This document shows positions 16,636 through 26,157 of a stretch of 64,000 nt of DNA, one piece after another. The stretch comes from Parahoeflea alexandrii (lineage in GTDB: Bacteria; Pseudomonadota; Alphaproteobacteria; Rhizobiales; Rhizobiaceae), in assembly GCF_024105735.1 (NCBI RefSeq), contig NZ_JAAAML010000001.1, positions 558,001 to 622,000 of the forward strand, given 5' to 3'. Positions within the stretch are counted from its first letter, which is position 1; the number at the start of each line of letters is the position of its first letter. Under the pieces are notes generated by a model, which saw nothing but the letters and a program-made list of their open reading frames with translations, had not been told where the DNA came from and ran no database searches. The translations under genes and the position numbers were made by a program.

Positions 16636-17412
16636 GTGACCGGACTTCACATGGACTTTTCAGGAGCTGACACCGGCACGCCGCTGGTGCTGCTGCACGG
16701 TTTTGGCGGCGACGGCTCGGCCTGGGATGCGGTCAGGGCGGAACTGCCCGACACGGTGCAGGTGATTACGGTCGATCTGCCCGGCCATGGCGGTTCGCTG
16801 AATTCGGATGGCCGCGGCGGCGCCGGGCGGATGGCGAAGGCGATCCTGGCGGGGCTTGAGGCTGCGGGTGTCATGGCGTTCCACCTCGCTGGCCATTCGA
16901 TGGGCGGGGCGGTGTCGGCGCTGATTGCCATGCGGGCGCCCGACCGGGTCAAGTCGCTGACGCTGGTGGCGCCGGGCGGCATGGCAAAAGAGATCAATGC
17001 GGACCTGCTGGCGCGTTACGCCAAGGCCACGACGGAGGCCGAGATCCGCGGCTGTCTCGACGAGATGTCGGCGCCGGATTTCGTGACAGCCGAGGCGGTG
17101 ATCGATCATTTCACTGCGGCACGCGCGAAGCCGGGCCAGACCGAGGCGCTCGATGAGACCTACCGGGCGATGTTCCCCGACGGGCCCGAGCAGGGGCAGG
17201 GGGTGCTGCCGGGCGAGGCGCTGGCGGCGCTCACGATGCCGGTTGCGGTGATCTGGGGCACCGGCGACACGGTGCTGCCGTGCCCGAAGCCATCGGCGCT
17301 GCCGGCGTCCTTTGCCTTCAACGTGCTGCCGGGTCTTGGCCACATGCTGCCCGAGGAAGCGCCGGATGCGGTGGTGCGGGTGCTGACGGAGGCGGTCGGC
17401 GGCGAGGGTTGA
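16636..17412 (+). CDS. Alpha/beta hydrolase
   Basis: A 258-residue alpha/beta hydrolase. The oxyanion motif is LLHGFGGDG, the nucleophile elbow GHSMGGA gives the catalytic Ser, and the C-terminal His lies in GLGHMLPEEAP. The substrate is unknown. It resembles the hydrolase fold used as the acyltransferase-like E2 relative in acetoin clusters, but no such genes are nearby and it lacks a lipoyl domain. I chose the GTG start because AAGGAGGAG ends 6 bases before it. The frame is open further upstream, inside the leuA terminator, so a longer form is unlikely. Confidence 0.85.
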   Translation: MTGLHMDFSGADTGTPLVLLHGFGGDGSAWDAVRAELPDTVQVITVDLPGHGGSLNSDGRGGAGRMAKAILAGLEAAGVMAFHLAGHSMGGAVSALIAMRAPDRVKSLTLVAPGGMAKEINADLLARYAKATTEAEIRGCLDEMSAPDFVTAEAVIDHFTAARAKPGQTEALDETYRAMFPDGPEQGQGVLPGEALAALTMPVAVIWGTGDTVLPCPKPSALPASFAFNVLPGLGHMLPEEAPDAVVRVLTEAVGGEG

Positions 17413-17565
17413 GGATCCCGAAGGGTTTGAAAGCGCCGGAAAAGCCGGATTTGGCGTCTTTACCACGTCCACAATCGGGCGCTGCCGCATTGTCGCCATC
17501 AATGCCGGTCTGTGGTAAGGAGTTGTTAACCAATTCCCAGCCCCGATTCCGCCTGGATCCATGCC

Positions 17566-18291
17566 ATGACCGACCGACCCAAGACGCCATCGAATGACCG
17601 CCGCCTGTCGGATATCGTGCGCGACGTGAAAATCGCCGCGGCCGACCGTACCGATGTGGTGGTCGACATGCGTGATGCCGACCGCGCCCGGCTGGAACTG
17701 CTGGCCGAGGAAATCCGGCCCGTGCTGGCCGACATCGATCCTGACGACGACCGCTTCGACTTCGGCCTTTCCAAGGGGCTGCAGCCACGGCTGTGGATCG
17801 ATGCGGTGGCGCATGTCCACATGGGCCATGATCGCAGGGTGTTCCGCTTTGTCCGTGACACGCGGCTTGGCCGGGTGATCATGTCCGATACCAGCGACAT
17901 GGCAGCGACGGCGGATGCGGTCAGCCGCTATATTGCCGAACGGGTGATCGAGCGGGAACGGATCCTGGCGGGTGATTTCGAGGAACTGAAGGCCGGTGCC
18001 GCCGGGCACAAGATGGCGGATGAAGCCGCCGCAGACGCTCCCGCCATGCCCCGGACCGAACCTGACAATGACGTCGAGACCGTGAGCGAGACTGCGAAAC
18101 CGCAGGCAAGCGAAGCTGCGCGGCAAGCGGACAGGGCTGACCAGACCAGGCCGACCGAAACTTCCGTACCTGCGCGCACCGGCGGAGCCGGCCTGGTGCT
18201 TGGCACCTCCTGGTTCATTCTCGGCTGCGTGGCCGGTGCGGCCGCACTGGTCGTGGCCTTCTGGGACCGGATTTCAGCCATGATCGGCTGA
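17566..18291 (+). CDS. Hypothetical protein with C-terminal membrane anchor
   Basis: A 241-residue protein that I cannot assign to a named family. Residues 1-135 look like a globular domain with charged helices and a DMRDADRARLELLAEEIRP stretch. Residues 140-205 are a low-complexity Ala/Glu/Thr-rich linker, and 210-232 form one transmembrane helix near the C-terminus. The topology suggests a tail-anchored cytoplasmic protein. It stands alone between the hydrolase and the metallophosphoesterase. Base composition is like the rest of the chromosome. Confidence 0.65.
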   Translation: MTDRPKTPSNDRRLSDIVRDVKIAAADRTDVVVDMRDADRARLELLAEEIRPVLADIDPDDDRFDFGLSKGLQPRLWIDAVAHVHMGHDRRVFRFVRDTRLGRVIMSDTSDMAATADAVSRYIAERVIERERILAGDFEELKAGAAGHKMADEAAADAPAMPRTEPDNDVETVSETAKPQASEAARQADRADQTRPTETSVPARTGGAGLVLGTSWFILGCVAGAAALVVAFWDRISAMIG

Positions 18292-18471
18292 AGCCGATGA
18301 TGCCCTGAAATCAAAGGTGACGGAGTGGCATCTGCGCTTCCAGACGGCTACACGTCTCACCAGAGTGCTTTCTGCGAAAACACAATCGCGATGAATGCGC
18401 TATCTGTTTGTTTCAGGGCAGTTCCTTGGGCGAGACCGGTTTCCGCTTTCGCTGGTGCCGCCCCTACCTGA

Positions 18472-19383
18472 TCAGCCGAGACGTTCTTCCAGCGCGATGA
18501 CGCTTGCCGGATTTTCGGCGAAACCCGGGCCGTCTTCGCCCAGCTGCATGCGGCGATGAATGGTCTGCCAATCGCCCGGGCCGCCGTCGATTTCGAAGAT
18601 GTTGAAGCCGGCGAGCGGCTTGCGCCCGCCCGGGCCCTGGCTTGCCGAGGCTATGCCGACCACCGGCACCTCGCCATCGCGGCCCTTCAGGTAATGCAGC
18701 GTGTCGAGATGGGTATGGCCGTGCAGCACCAGTTCGGCGCCATGCTTCCTGAGCATCTTGGCAAAGCGGGAGATACCGCGCATCCGCTTGTGCGCGGGGG
18801 CTGCGCCGCGAACCGGCGGATGGTGGATCAGCACGATCCTGTAGAGCCCGTCCTCACGGGCCTGCTCGAGCAACTTGCCGGCGGCGCGCGCTTGCTTGTG
18901 GCCAAAGTCGCCGGTGGCCATGAACGGCAGCGTGGCATTGGCCGTCGACAGCCCGATCAGCGCCACCGGGCCACGGCGGCGATAACTCGGGAACAGCGGT
19001 TGATCCGGCGCATAGGTGTCCGAGAGCAGCCATGGCCGCCATGCAGCCTTGGCCCGCGCCAGTGCACCGGGCACATAGGCATCGTGATTGCCGGGCACCA
19101 GGGTGGTCTTGAGAGGATCGAAGTGGGTTTCGAGCCAGAGCCGAGCCACTTCTATTTCCGTTCGTGTCGCGAGGTTGACCATGTCGCCGGTGATCGCCAC
19201 ATGGTCGGGAGCCGTCGCGCGCAAGCCGGTCAGCACATTCTCCAGCGTGTTGCCAAAAAGGTGCTTGCGGCGATTGCGATGCCAGTTCACATAACCGGTG
19301 ATCCGCTTGGACGCGAGTTCTGCCAGCGTGACGCGCGGCAGCGGGCCGAGATGGATGTCGGAGATATGAGCAAGCCGGAACAT
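18472..19383 (-). CDS. Calcineurin-type metallophosphoesterase
   Basis: A 303-residue metallophosphoesterase with all motifs in order: SDIHLG, GDMVN, GNHDAY, HHPP and HGHTH. These build the two-metal site. The family covers phosphodiesterases and nucleotide or lipid phosphatases (CpdA and LpxH relatives). I cannot choose among them. The open frame continues upstream to about 20112, but that part is in the shadow of the Nudix gene, so MFRLAHISDIH is the start. Its first bases overlap the possible longer start of the divergent Nudix gene. Confidence 0.9.
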   Translation of the reverse strand: MFRLAHISDIHLGPLPRVTLAELASKRITGYVNWHRNRRKHLFGNTLENVLTGLRATAPDHVAITGDMVNLATRTEIEVARLWLETHFDPLKTTLVPGNHDAYVPGALARAKAAWRPWLLSDTYAPDQPLFPSYRRRGPVALIGLSTANATLPFMATGDFGHKQARAAGKLLEQAREDGLYRIVLIHHPPVRGAAPAHKRMRGISRFAKMLRKHGAELVLHGHTHLDTLHYLKGRDGEVPVVGIASASQGPGGRKPLAGFNIFEIDGGPGDWQTIHRRMQLGEDGPGFAENPASVIALEERLG

Positions 19384-19917
19384 GATGTGAGCAATAACGA
19401 TCCTGCCAGAGCGCCGCAAGCCGTGGATGAAAAAGCATCGCGGCCACCGGAAATGCGCAACTTGCGGGCGCGGCTGGTCACCAGGGTGGTGCACAGCTGG
19501 TTCGCTCTTGCCCGAGGAATGACGCTGGGCGTCCGCGCCGCGGCGTTCGACGAAGGCGGCCGCGTGTTCCTGGTGCGTCATTCCTATGTGCCGGGCTGGC
19601 ACATGCCCGGCGGCGGTGTCGAGCGCGGCGAAACGCTCAAGGATGCGCTGGTCAAGGAACTCCGCGAGGAAGGCAATCTCGAGATGATCGGCCAGGCGGA
19701 GCTGTTCGCGGTCTATTTCAACAAGGGCACCAGCCGCCGCGACCATGTCGCCTTCTACCGCTGCAACGTTACTCAAACCGCGCCGAAACGGCCGGACAGG
19801 GAGATCATCGAAAGTGGCTTCTTTGCGCTCGATGCGCTGCCCGACGGGGTGACGCCCGCGACCCGGCGGCGGCTTGAGGAGCTCGCGGGACGGATACCGG
19901 TCAGCGAAACCTGGTGA
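19366..19917 (+). CDS. Nudix hydrolase
   Basis: A Nudix-family pyrophosphohydrolase of 183 residues from this start, or 154 residues from an ATG at 19453. The Nudix box runs from PGGGVERGE to KELREEGNLE, with the expected REEG core. Substrates of this branch (nucleotides, sugars, mRNA caps) cannot be told. The first 29 residues are low-complexity and overlap the 5' end of the divergent phosphoesterase gene, so the shorter form is quite possible. Neither candidate start has an ideally spaced ribosome binding site. Confidence 0.85.
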   Translation: MSKPEHDVSNNDPARAPQAVDEKASRPPEMRNLRARLVTRVVHSWFALARGMTLGVRAAAFDEGGRVFLVRHSYVPGWHMPGGGVERGETLKDALVKELREEGNLEMIGQAELFAVYFNKGTSRRDHVAFYRCNVTQTAPKRPDREIIESGFFALDALPDGVTPATRRRLEELAGRIPVSETW

Positions 19918-20129
19918 AGCGGCCTGATGCCGGAAACCGGACGATCCGGTCTCAAAAAACTGCTTGTCCGGCGAAAGCTGCTGACAGGATTTGACGTGAC
20001 TTTGCCCCATCGCTCTTGAACACCCGGCTTTAGCGCTTAATTGTGAGCGACCTCGACTTTCGTCTATTGCGCCGCCAATGCTGCAGAATTCGCAGCGGCC
20101 GTTCATTTCCATTTTTTGAGAAGAAGATC

Positions 20130-21056
20130 ATGGCAGCCATTCTTTCGGTGCAGAACTTATCCAAGCAGTATGACGGCGGCTTCCAGGCGCTGAAGAATGT
20201 CAATCTCGAGATCGACGAGGGCGAGATCCTGGCCCTGCTCGGGCCCAACGGGGCGGGCAAGACCACGCTGATCTCGATCATCTGCGGCCTGGTCAACGCC
20301 AGTTCCGGAACCGCGAAGGTCGGCGGCTTTGACGTGGTGGGCGACTTCCGGCAAGCGCGCTCGCTGATCGGCCTGGTGCCGCAGGAGATCGCGCTCGAGC
20401 CTTTCCAGACGGTGATCGACGCGCTGCGCTTCACCCGCGGGCTGTTCGGCAAGCGCAACGATCCGGCGCTGCTGCAGTCGATTCTCGAAAAACTGTCGCT
20501 GTGGGACAAGAAGGACGCCAAGACGATGGAGTTGTCGGGCGGCATGAAGCGCCGGGTGCTGATCGCTAAGGCCTTGTGCCACGAGCCGCGAGTGCTGTTC
20601 CTCGATGAGCCCACGGCGGGCGTCGACGTGGAATTGCGCAAGGAGATGTGGGACGTCGTCCGGCAGCTCAAGCAGGACGGCGTGACCATCATCCTGACTA
20701 CCCACTACATCGAGGAAGCCGAGGCGATTGCCGACCGGGTCGGCGTGATCCGCGGCGGCGAACTGCTGCTGGTGGAAGAGAAGGAAAGGCTGATGCAGCG
20801 GATGGGCCAGCGCCAGTTGCGGGTCGAGCTGATGCAGCCTCTCGACGCCATTCCGGAAGCCTTGAGCCGGTATGATCTCGAGTATGCCGCCGACAGCCAG
20901 ACACTGATCTATTCCTACGAGGCCAATGGCGAGCGCACGGGCATCGCGTCGCTGTTTGCCGATCTGAGCAAGGCCGGGATCGTCCTGCGGGATATCGAAA
21001 CGAAGCAAAGCTCGCTCGAAGACATCTTCGTCGGACTGGTGGAGGACAAGGCATGA
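20130..21056 (+). CDS. ABC-2 type exporter, ATP-binding subunit
   Basis: A 308-residue ATPase: Walker [10 protein letters not shown], signature LSGGMKRR, Walker [11 protein letters not shown]. The C-terminal ~80 residues are an accessory domain of the type found in drug or polysaccharide ABC-2 exporters. It pairs with the permease whose start overlaps its stop (ATGA). Substrate unknown. The start chosen gives [12 protein letters not shown]; the open frame extends 29 codons upstream but has no family sequence there. Confidence 0.9.
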   Translation: MAAILSVQNLSKQYDGGFQALKNVNLEIDEGEILALLGPNGAGKTTLISIICGLVNASSGTAKVGGFDVVGDFRQARSLIGLVPQEIALEPFQTVIDALRFTRGLFGKRNDPALLQSILEKLSLWDKKDAKTMELSGGMKRRVLIAKALCHEPRVLFLDEPTAGVDVELRKEMWDVVRQLKQDGVTIILTTHYIEEAEAIADRVGVIRGGELLLVEEKERLMQRMGQRQLRVELMQPLDAIPEALSRYDLEYAADSQTLIYSYEANGERTGIASLFADLSKAGIVLRDIETKQSSLEDIFVGLVEDKA

Positions 21057-21814
21057 ATTTCCAGGCGGTCAGATCCATCTACTCGTTCGAAATGGCGCGG
21101 TTCTTCCGCACCCTGTCGCAGAGCCTGATTTCTCCGGTGCTGTCGACCTCGCTCTATTTCATCGTCTTTGGCGCCGCGATCGGCTCGCGCATCGACGAGA
21201 TCGACGGCGTCAGCTACGGCGCCTTCATCGTGCCGGGACTGATCATGCTTTCGGTGCTGACCCAGAGCATTTCCAACGCCTCCTTCGGGATCTACTTCCC
21301 GAAGTTCCTCGGCTCAATCTACGAGTTGCATACCGCCCCGGTGTCGTTCGTCGAGATCGTGCTTGGTTATGTCGGGGCGGCTGCGACAAAATCCGCCCTG
21401 ATCGGGCTGGTGATTCTGGCGACAGCGGAGTTCTTCGTCGATTTCGAGATCCTGCACTGGGGCGCGATGCTGGCATTCCTGGCGCTGACCTGCATCTCGT
21501 TCAGCCTGTTCGGCTTCATCATCGGCATCTGGTCGAAGAACTTTGAACAGTTGCAGATGGTGCCGCTGCTGGTGATCACACCGCTGGTGTTCCTGGGCGG
21601 CAGCTTCTACTCGATTTCGATGCTTCCGCCGTTCTGGCAGACCGTGACGCTGTTCAACCCGGTGGTCTACCTGATTTCCGGTTTCCGCTGGGCGTTTTAC
21701 GGCACTTCTGACATCAATATCGGGATCAGCCTGATGATGATCGCCGTGTTCATGCTGATCTGTCTTGGAATCATCGGCTGGACCTTCAAAACCGGCTACA
21801 AGATCAAGACCTGA
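21053..21814 (+). CDS. ABC-2 type exporter, permease
   Basis: A 253-residue membrane protein with six predicted helices and an ABC-2 membrane domain (long helices at about 25-45, 60-80, 105-130, 140-160, 170-190 and 225-245). It follows the ATPase with a four-base overlap, so both are translated together. As a pair they form a half-size exporter of the NodJ/DrrB type. The natural substrate is not suggested by context. Confidence 0.88.
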   Translation: MNFQAVRSIYSFEMARFFRTLSQSLISPVLSTSLYFIVFGAAIGSRIDEIDGVSYGAFIVPGLIMLSVLTQSISNASFGIYFPKFLGSIYELHTAPVSFVEIVLGYVGAAATKSALIGLVILATAEFFVDFEILHWGAMLAFLALTCISFSLFGFIIGIWSKNFEQLQMVPLLVITPLVFLGGSFYSISMLPPFWQTVTLFNPVVYLISGFRWAFYGTSDINIGISLMMIAVFMLICLGIIGWTFKTGYKIKT

Positions 21815-21842
21815 TCAGGTACCCGGCCACGTCCGCGACGGC

Positions 21843-22232
21843 TCAGATGTCGCGGACGACGGTCTCGAGCATTTTGCGGACTTCACCGGCCACCGATGTC
21901 AGCCTGTCGTTGGCGACGGACTGCATCGACGCGACCGGATCGACGGCGCTGACGCCGATATCGCCATTGCCGGTGTCGCGGATGATGACATTGCAGGGAA
22001 GCATGGCGCCGATGCGCGGCTCGATGCCGATCGCCTGGTGCGCCATCGATGGATTGCAGGCGCCAAGAATGAGGTAGCTCGGCATGTCGACGTCAAGCTT
22101 CTTCTTCATGGTCGCTGCCACATCGATTTCGGTCAGCACCCCGAAGCCGTGATCCGCTAGTGCCTTGCGGGTGCGCTCGGTGACGTCCTCGAATGAAGCG
22201 TCACTGATTGCCCGGTCGATTGTGTAAGCCAT
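21843..22232 (-). CDS. DUF302 domain protein
   Basis: A 129-residue cytoplasmic protein matching DUF302: the N-terminal EDVTERTRKALADHGFGVLTEIDV region, then YLILGACNP and MLPCNVIIRD. The function is unknown. Members often sit near sulfur or metal stress genes. A good AAGGAG site precedes the ATG. A nested inverted repeat at 22270-22300 lies in its promoter region and suggests dedicated control. It is downstream of the hydroquinone reductase gene on the same strand, 101 bases away. Confidence 0.85.
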   Translation of the reverse strand: MAYTIDRAISDASFEDVTERTRKALADHGFGVLTEIDVAATMKKKLDVDMPSYLILGACNPSMAHQAIGIEPRIGAMLPCNVIIRDTGNGDIGVSAVDPVASMQSVANDRLTSVAGEVRKMLETVVRDI

Positions 22233-22269
22233 GAGACTTCTCCTTTGGTGCCTGTCGTCAGGGTTTCAA

Positions 22270-22300
22270 TTGATATGGTATTTCATATACGACATATCAA
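22270..22300 (-). promoter_or_regulatory. Nested inverted repeat upstream of the DUF302 gene
   Basis: TTGATAT (22270-22276) pairs with ATATCAA (22294-22300), and inside it ATATG (22273-22277) pairs with CATAT (22284-22288). On the minus strand a TTGATA -35 candidate and CATATC -10 candidate fall within it, 17 bases apart. ArsR-type repressors bind sites of similar AT-rich dyad form, but no regulator gene is adjacent. Confidence 0.45.
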
Positions 22301-22333
22301 CGTCCGGCCCTGACGGCAGGATGCAGGAGAGCG

Positions 22334-23323
22334 TCAGGCAGCCTTCGGCAGCGTCTCCCGGCCGTGCGGGGCGTCGAGATCAAGCGCCGGCCCGACAGGC
22401 ACGATTCCGGTCGGGTTGATGGTCTCGTGGCTGCCGTAATAATGGTTCTTGATGTGATCCATGTTCACGGTCGAAGCGATACCGGGGATCTGGTAGAGTT
22501 CGCGCAAATAGCCCGAAAGCGCCGGATAATCGGCGATGCGGCGGATGTTGCACTTGAAATGGCCGACATAGACCGGGTCGAAGCGGACCAGCGTGGTGAA
22601 CAGACGCCAATCGGCTTCGGTCACCGAGTCGCCGGTCAGGTAACGATTGTGCCTGAGGCGTTTGTCCAGCATGTCGAGCGCATCGAAGAGTTCGGTGACG
22701 TGCTCCTTGTAGGCGTCCTGGGTCGTGGCAAAGCCTGCCTTGTAAACTCCGTTGTTGACCTTGTGATAAACAACCTCGTTGATGTCGTCGATTTCCCCGC
22801 GCAGAGCCACGGGGTAGTAGTCGGGCGCCGGCTTGGCAATTGCATTGAAAGCCGAGTTGAACATCCGGATAATTTCAGCGGATTCGTTGGAAACGACCGT
22901 GCCGGTCTTCTTGTCCCACAGCACAGGCACCGTGACCCTGCCCGAATAGTCCGGCTTGGCGGCAACATACACCTGCCAGAGATAGTCGGCATTGCCGAGG
23001 TGATCGCTTGTGCCGCCGTCGCGCTCGTGAAATTCCCACCCGTTCTTGCCCATGTAGGGGTCGACGATCGAGACGGTGATCGCGTCTTCGAGACCCTTGA
23101 GCTTGCGGAAGATCAGCGTCCGGTGTGCCCACGGACATGCCAGCGAGACATAGAGATGGTAGCGCCCGGCTTCGGCTGCAAAGCCGCCAGTCCCGGACGG
23201 TCCGGGCGAACCATCGGCGGTGACCCAGTTGCGAAACGCCGATTCCGAGCGTTTGAAGTGTCCACCTGTTGATTTCGTGTCGTACCAGACGTCCTTCCAG
23301 ACGCCATCTACCAGCATACCCAT
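22334..23323 (-). CDS. Glutathionyl-hydroquinone reductase (Xi-class GST)
   Basis: A 329-residue thioredoxin-fold enzyme. The catalytic Cys lies in LACPWAHRT, and the C-terminal helical domain includes NNGVYKAGFATTQ and VRFDPVYVGHFKCN. These are the hallmarks of Xi-class GSTs such as YqjG/EcfG and PcpF. It reduces glutathionyl-hydroquinones back to hydroquinone using a second glutathione, in quinone detoxification. The start is MGMLVDG, with AAAGGAG upstream. The next gene on this strand is the DUF302 gene. Confidence 0.92.
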   Translation of the reverse strand: MGMLVDGVWKDVWYDTKSTGGHFKRSESAFRNWVTADGSPGPSGTGGFAAEAGRYHLYVSLACPWAHRTLIFRKLKGLEDAITVSIVDPYMGKNGWEFHERDGGTSDHLGNADYLWQVYVAAKPDYSGRVTVPVLWDKKTGTVVSNESAEIIRMFNSAFNAIAKPAPDYYPVALRGEIDDINEVVYHKVNNGVYKAGFATTQDAYKEHVTELFDALDMLDKRLRHNRYLTGDSVTEADWRLFTTLVRFDPVYVGHFKCNIRRIADYPALSGYLRELYQIPGIASTVNMDHIKNHYYGSHETINPTGIVPVGPALDLDAPHGRETLPKAA

Positions 23324-23550
23324 ATCGTGTTCTCCTTTGCCCAGTGACATAGGCCGCCGGGCTGCAAAAGCGAAGCATCGAGGGGTGAACGGTGCGTTTT
23401 GCATTGGACGACGGCAATTTGCTTTGCTATGGGCGAAGAGCAAAAAGGAAAACCGGATGCCTGCCACGGCCTTGCGACGACGCTGAACAGACTGCCAACG
23501 CGCTGAGCGCGCGCTCCATCATGTCTTGTCGTCTCTTCCGGGTTTTTTCA

Positions 23551-24057
23551 ATGTCCCTCCACGATCTTGTCTTTCTCACCGAAGACGCGTCTCATGACGC
23601 GGCCATCGATCTCATCAACGAAGAAGCCTTCGGTCCCGGCCGGTTCGTGCGCTCGTCCGAACGGGTGAGGGAACAGGGGCCGCATGACCGGCGGCTGTCT
23701 TTTGTCGGCAGCGACCGTGGCGAGATCATCGCCTCGGTGCGGATGACGCCAATTCATGCAGGCTGCACGTCCGGTCATCTGCTCGGGCCGCTGGCGGTCC
23801 GTCCATCGCACAAGAACCTCGGCATCGGCCGGGAGCTGGTGCGCATTGCCCTTGCCGCCGCCGAGAGGGTTGGAAGCAACGTCGTGCTTCTGGTTGGCGA
23901 TCCGCCTTATTACGCGCCGCTCGGCTTCAAGCCGACCAGGCCCGGTGCGCTGAGCATGCCGGGACCGTTCGACCCGCGGCGGCTGCTGGCGGCCTGCTAT
24001 GGCGAAAACGACGCCACGGCGCTTGAAGGCGAGATCCGTCACCGCGACTTGGCCTGA
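23551..24057 (+). CDS. GNAT family N-acetyltransferase
   Basis: A 168-residue acetyltransferase. The acetyl-CoA site is visible as LAVRPSHKNLGIGRELVRIAL, and the fold ends in LLVGDPPYYAPLGFKPT. This form is close to the YhbS/putative acetyltransferase group. Substrate unknown. Starts further upstream (23521, 23392) are open but look non-coding; MSLHDLVFLTE is the natural start. It is divergent from the hydroquinone reductase gene. Confidence 0.85.
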   Translation: MSLHDLVFLTEDASHDAAIDLINEEAFGPGRFVRSSERVREQGPHDRRLSFVGSDRGEIIASVRMTPIHAGCTSGHLLGPLAVRPSHKNLGIGRELVRIALAAAERVGSNVVLLVGDPPYYAPLGFKPTRPGALSMPGPFDPRRLLAACYGENDATALEGEIRHRDLA

Positions 24058-24246
24058 GGCCCGGCGGCAGCCCATCCTGCTTTTCCACAGCCTTCCGGAC
24101 GCTGCCGCCAACTGGGGGCTAGCATCGTGCAATCATGACGTGGTTGCTGTTTTGGGGCCGGCCGTTGGGCGTCTTGAAGCCGACGGTTCGCCTGTCGCCG
24201 GGTCGCAAAGGTTGCACTGCAGCAAGAAGCGCCCTAAGTACACCAC

Positions 24247-25374
24247 ATGACTTATCTAGGCCAAAAAGCCGACGACCTGTCTTCTCCCGCACGTCCCTAC
24301 GCCAAAATCTGCGTCATCGGTGCAGGGGCCTGGGGGACCGCACTGGCCTCCGTGGCGCGCCGCGCAGGCCGCACGACTTCCATCTGGGGACGAGACCGGG
24401 CGACGATCGAGGCAATCAACAGCCGAAACGAAAATCCGCGCTACCTGCCCGGCATCGCGCTGCCCGAAGGCTTGCGCGCGACCACCAACATGGCCGAAGC
24501 GCTGGCGGGTGCGGAGGCAGTGCTGCTGGTGACGCCTTCTCGGACCTTGCGCGACATCTGCACACAGATGCGTCCGCATCTGGCGGATGGCGTGCCGATC
24601 GCGCTTTGTGCCAAGGGGATCGAGGCGGGAACCGGCTACCTGCTCAGCGAAGTTGCGTCTGAAATGCTGCCCGGTCACCGGATCGGGGCGCTCTCCGGAC
24701 CGACCTTTGCGACCGAGACCGCGCTTGGTCACCTGACCGCGGCGACGATTGCGTTTCAGTTTTCCTATGCTGATCGGCTCGACATGGCTTCCAGCCCGGC
24801 AGCGAGGCTGGCGCTATCGATGGGGTCCGAGTATTTCCGGCCCTACATATCGGATGATCTTGTTGGCGTGGAAGTGAGCGGCGCGGTCAAGAACGTCATC
24901 GCCATTGCCTGCGGTATGATGACAGGCGCAGGCTATGCGGAGAACACCAGGGCGGCGCTGATCGTGCGCGGCATGGACGAGATCAAGACGCTTGCCGATG
25001 TGTTCGGCGGGCGCCGCGAGACGGTGACCGGGCTTGCCGGCGCGGGCGACCTGACCCTTACCTGCTCGTCGCAGACCTCGCGCAACATGTCGCTTGGCGT
25101 GCAGCTCGGAAAAGGCATTGCGCGCGACCGGTGCTTCGACGGCAAGCCGGTGGTGGTGGAAGGTGAAGTCAATTCGGTGTCGGTGATGGACCTTGCGCGC
25201 CGGATGAACATCCACATGCCGATCTGCGAATGCGTATACCGGATTTTGCACCAGGGTGCGGATGTCCGGGAGACCTTCGCCGAGTACTGGTCGCGCCCGA
25301 TCGAGGGCGAGCGGCGCGGCCTTGCGATTTCCCTGGATCATCCTATCGCCATTGCAACAGGGACCACCCAATGA
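24247..25374 (+). CDS. gpsA: NAD(P)H-dependent glycerol-3-phosphate dehydrogenase
   Basis: A 375-residue enzyme with VIGAGAWGTALA (nucleotide site), LSGPTFATE, the catalytic lysine in GAVKNVIAI and GLAGAGDLTLTC. It reduces dihydroxyacetone phosphate to sn-glycerol-3-phosphate. It is ~35 residues longer than usual GpsA. It is the first of three tightly overlapping genes with a glucosylglycerol-phosphate phosphatase and synthase, so this copy probably supplies glycerol-3-phosphate for osmolyte synthesis, perhaps in addition to lipid synthesis. Whether another gpsA exists elsewhere in the genome cannot be seen. Its stop overlaps the next start by four bases. Confidence 0.92.
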   Translation: MTYLGQKADDLSSPARPYAKICVIGAGAWGTALASVARRAGRTTSIWGRDRATIEAINSRNENPRYLPGIALPEGLRATTNMAEALAGAEAVLLVTPSRTLRDICTQMRPHLADGVPIALCAKGIEAGTGYLLSEVASEMLPGHRIGALSGPTFATETALGHLTAATIAFQFSYADRLDMASSPAARLALSMGSEYFRPYISDDLVGVEVSGAVKNVIAIACGMMTGAGYAENTRAALIVRGMDEIKTLADVFGGRRETVTGLAGAGDLTLTCSSQTSRNMSLGVQLGKGIARDRCFDGKPVVVEGEVNSVSVMDLARRMNIHMPICECVYRILHQGADVRETFAEYWSRPIEGERRGLAISLDHPIAIATGTTQ

Positions 25375-26153
25375 ACCGCATTTCCCCGAAGGCCGGCGCC
25401 CTCAAGGACCGGCAATTCGTGCTGGCCACCGATCTCGACGGCACATTTCTTGGCGGCAGCGATGCAGACCGCAGCAAGCTCTATGACTGGATCGAGGCCA
25501 ATCGCGAGACCGTCGGCCTGATTTTTGTGACCGGCCGCGATCCCGAATTCATCGGCGAGCTGTGCTCCACACAGGGAGTGCCCTGGCCCGAATATGCGGT
25601 GGGGGACGTGGGCACGACGATCGCCACGGTTTCACCGTCGGACGGGGTGTCGCCGATCCTGCATCTCGAAGAGGAGATCGCGGCGCGCTGGGGCGACGCT
25701 GGTGACACGGTGCGTTCGGGGCTCGATAACCACCCGGGGCTGAAGCTGCAGCCGACCGGTTTCCGTTACCGGGTCAGTTATGACCTTGATCACGCTGCGT
25801 TCGATCGCTCCGCCTGCTCGATCATCGAGGAGATGGGGCATCAGTGGCTGATCTCCGACAACCGGTTTTTCGATGTCCTGCCCGATGGCGTGAGCAAGGG
25901 GCCGTCGCTGCGCAGGCTGGTGGATTATCTGGAGATCGATCCCGTCCGGGTCCTGTGTGCCGGTGATACGCTCAACGATCTTTCGATGCTCGAATGCGGT
26001 CTTCCGGCGGTCGCTGTAGGAAATTCGGAACCTTCTCTGGTCGAGCGCGTTGCTCACCTTGAGCACCTTCATATGGCGCAGGCGCACGGCGCGGCGGGCA
26101 TACTGGAGGCTATTCGTGCGTTCGACATGCACGATCTACCAAAAGGATACTGA
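25371..26153 (+). CDS. HAD-IIB phosphatase, probable glucosylglycerol-phosphate phosphatase
   Basis: A 260-residue HAD-superfamily IIB phosphatase. Motif I is ATDLDGTFL (nucleophile Asp), motif II the T in FVTGRD, motif III the Lys in GVSKGPSL, and motif IV AGDTLNDLSML. The family includes sucrose, mannosylglycerate and trehalose phosphate phosphatases. Its place between gpsA and the glucosylglycerol-phosphate synthase gene makes glucosylglycerol-phosphate the likely substrate (phosphate removal gives the free osmolyte). It overlaps gpsA by ATGA and ends 4 bases before the synthase gene. The assignment rests on context, not on a diagnostic residue. Confidence 0.8.
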   Translation: MNRISPKAGALKDRQFVLATDLDGTFLGGSDADRSKLYDWIEANRETVGLIFVTGRDPEFIGELCSTQGVPWPEYAVGDVGTTIATVSPSDGVSPILHLEEEIAARWGDAGDTVRSGLDNHPGLKLQPTGFRYRVSYDLDHAAFDRSACSIIEEMGHQWLISDNRFFDVLPDGVSKGPSLRRLVDYLEIDPVRVLCAGDTLNDLSMLECGLPAVAVGNSEPSLVERVAHLEHLHMAQAHGAAGILEAIRAFDMHDLPKGY

Positions 26154-26157
26154 CTCC

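Noticed and set aside
16660-18126. Minus-strand open frame of 488 codons
   Set aside because: It covers the antisense strand of the alpha/beta hydrolase and the tail-anchored protein genes and is His/Arg-rich without domain features.
19384-20112. Upstream extension of the metallophosphoesterase frame
   Set aside because: This part is opposite the Nudix gene and shows no conserved sequence; the family starts at the SDIHLG region.
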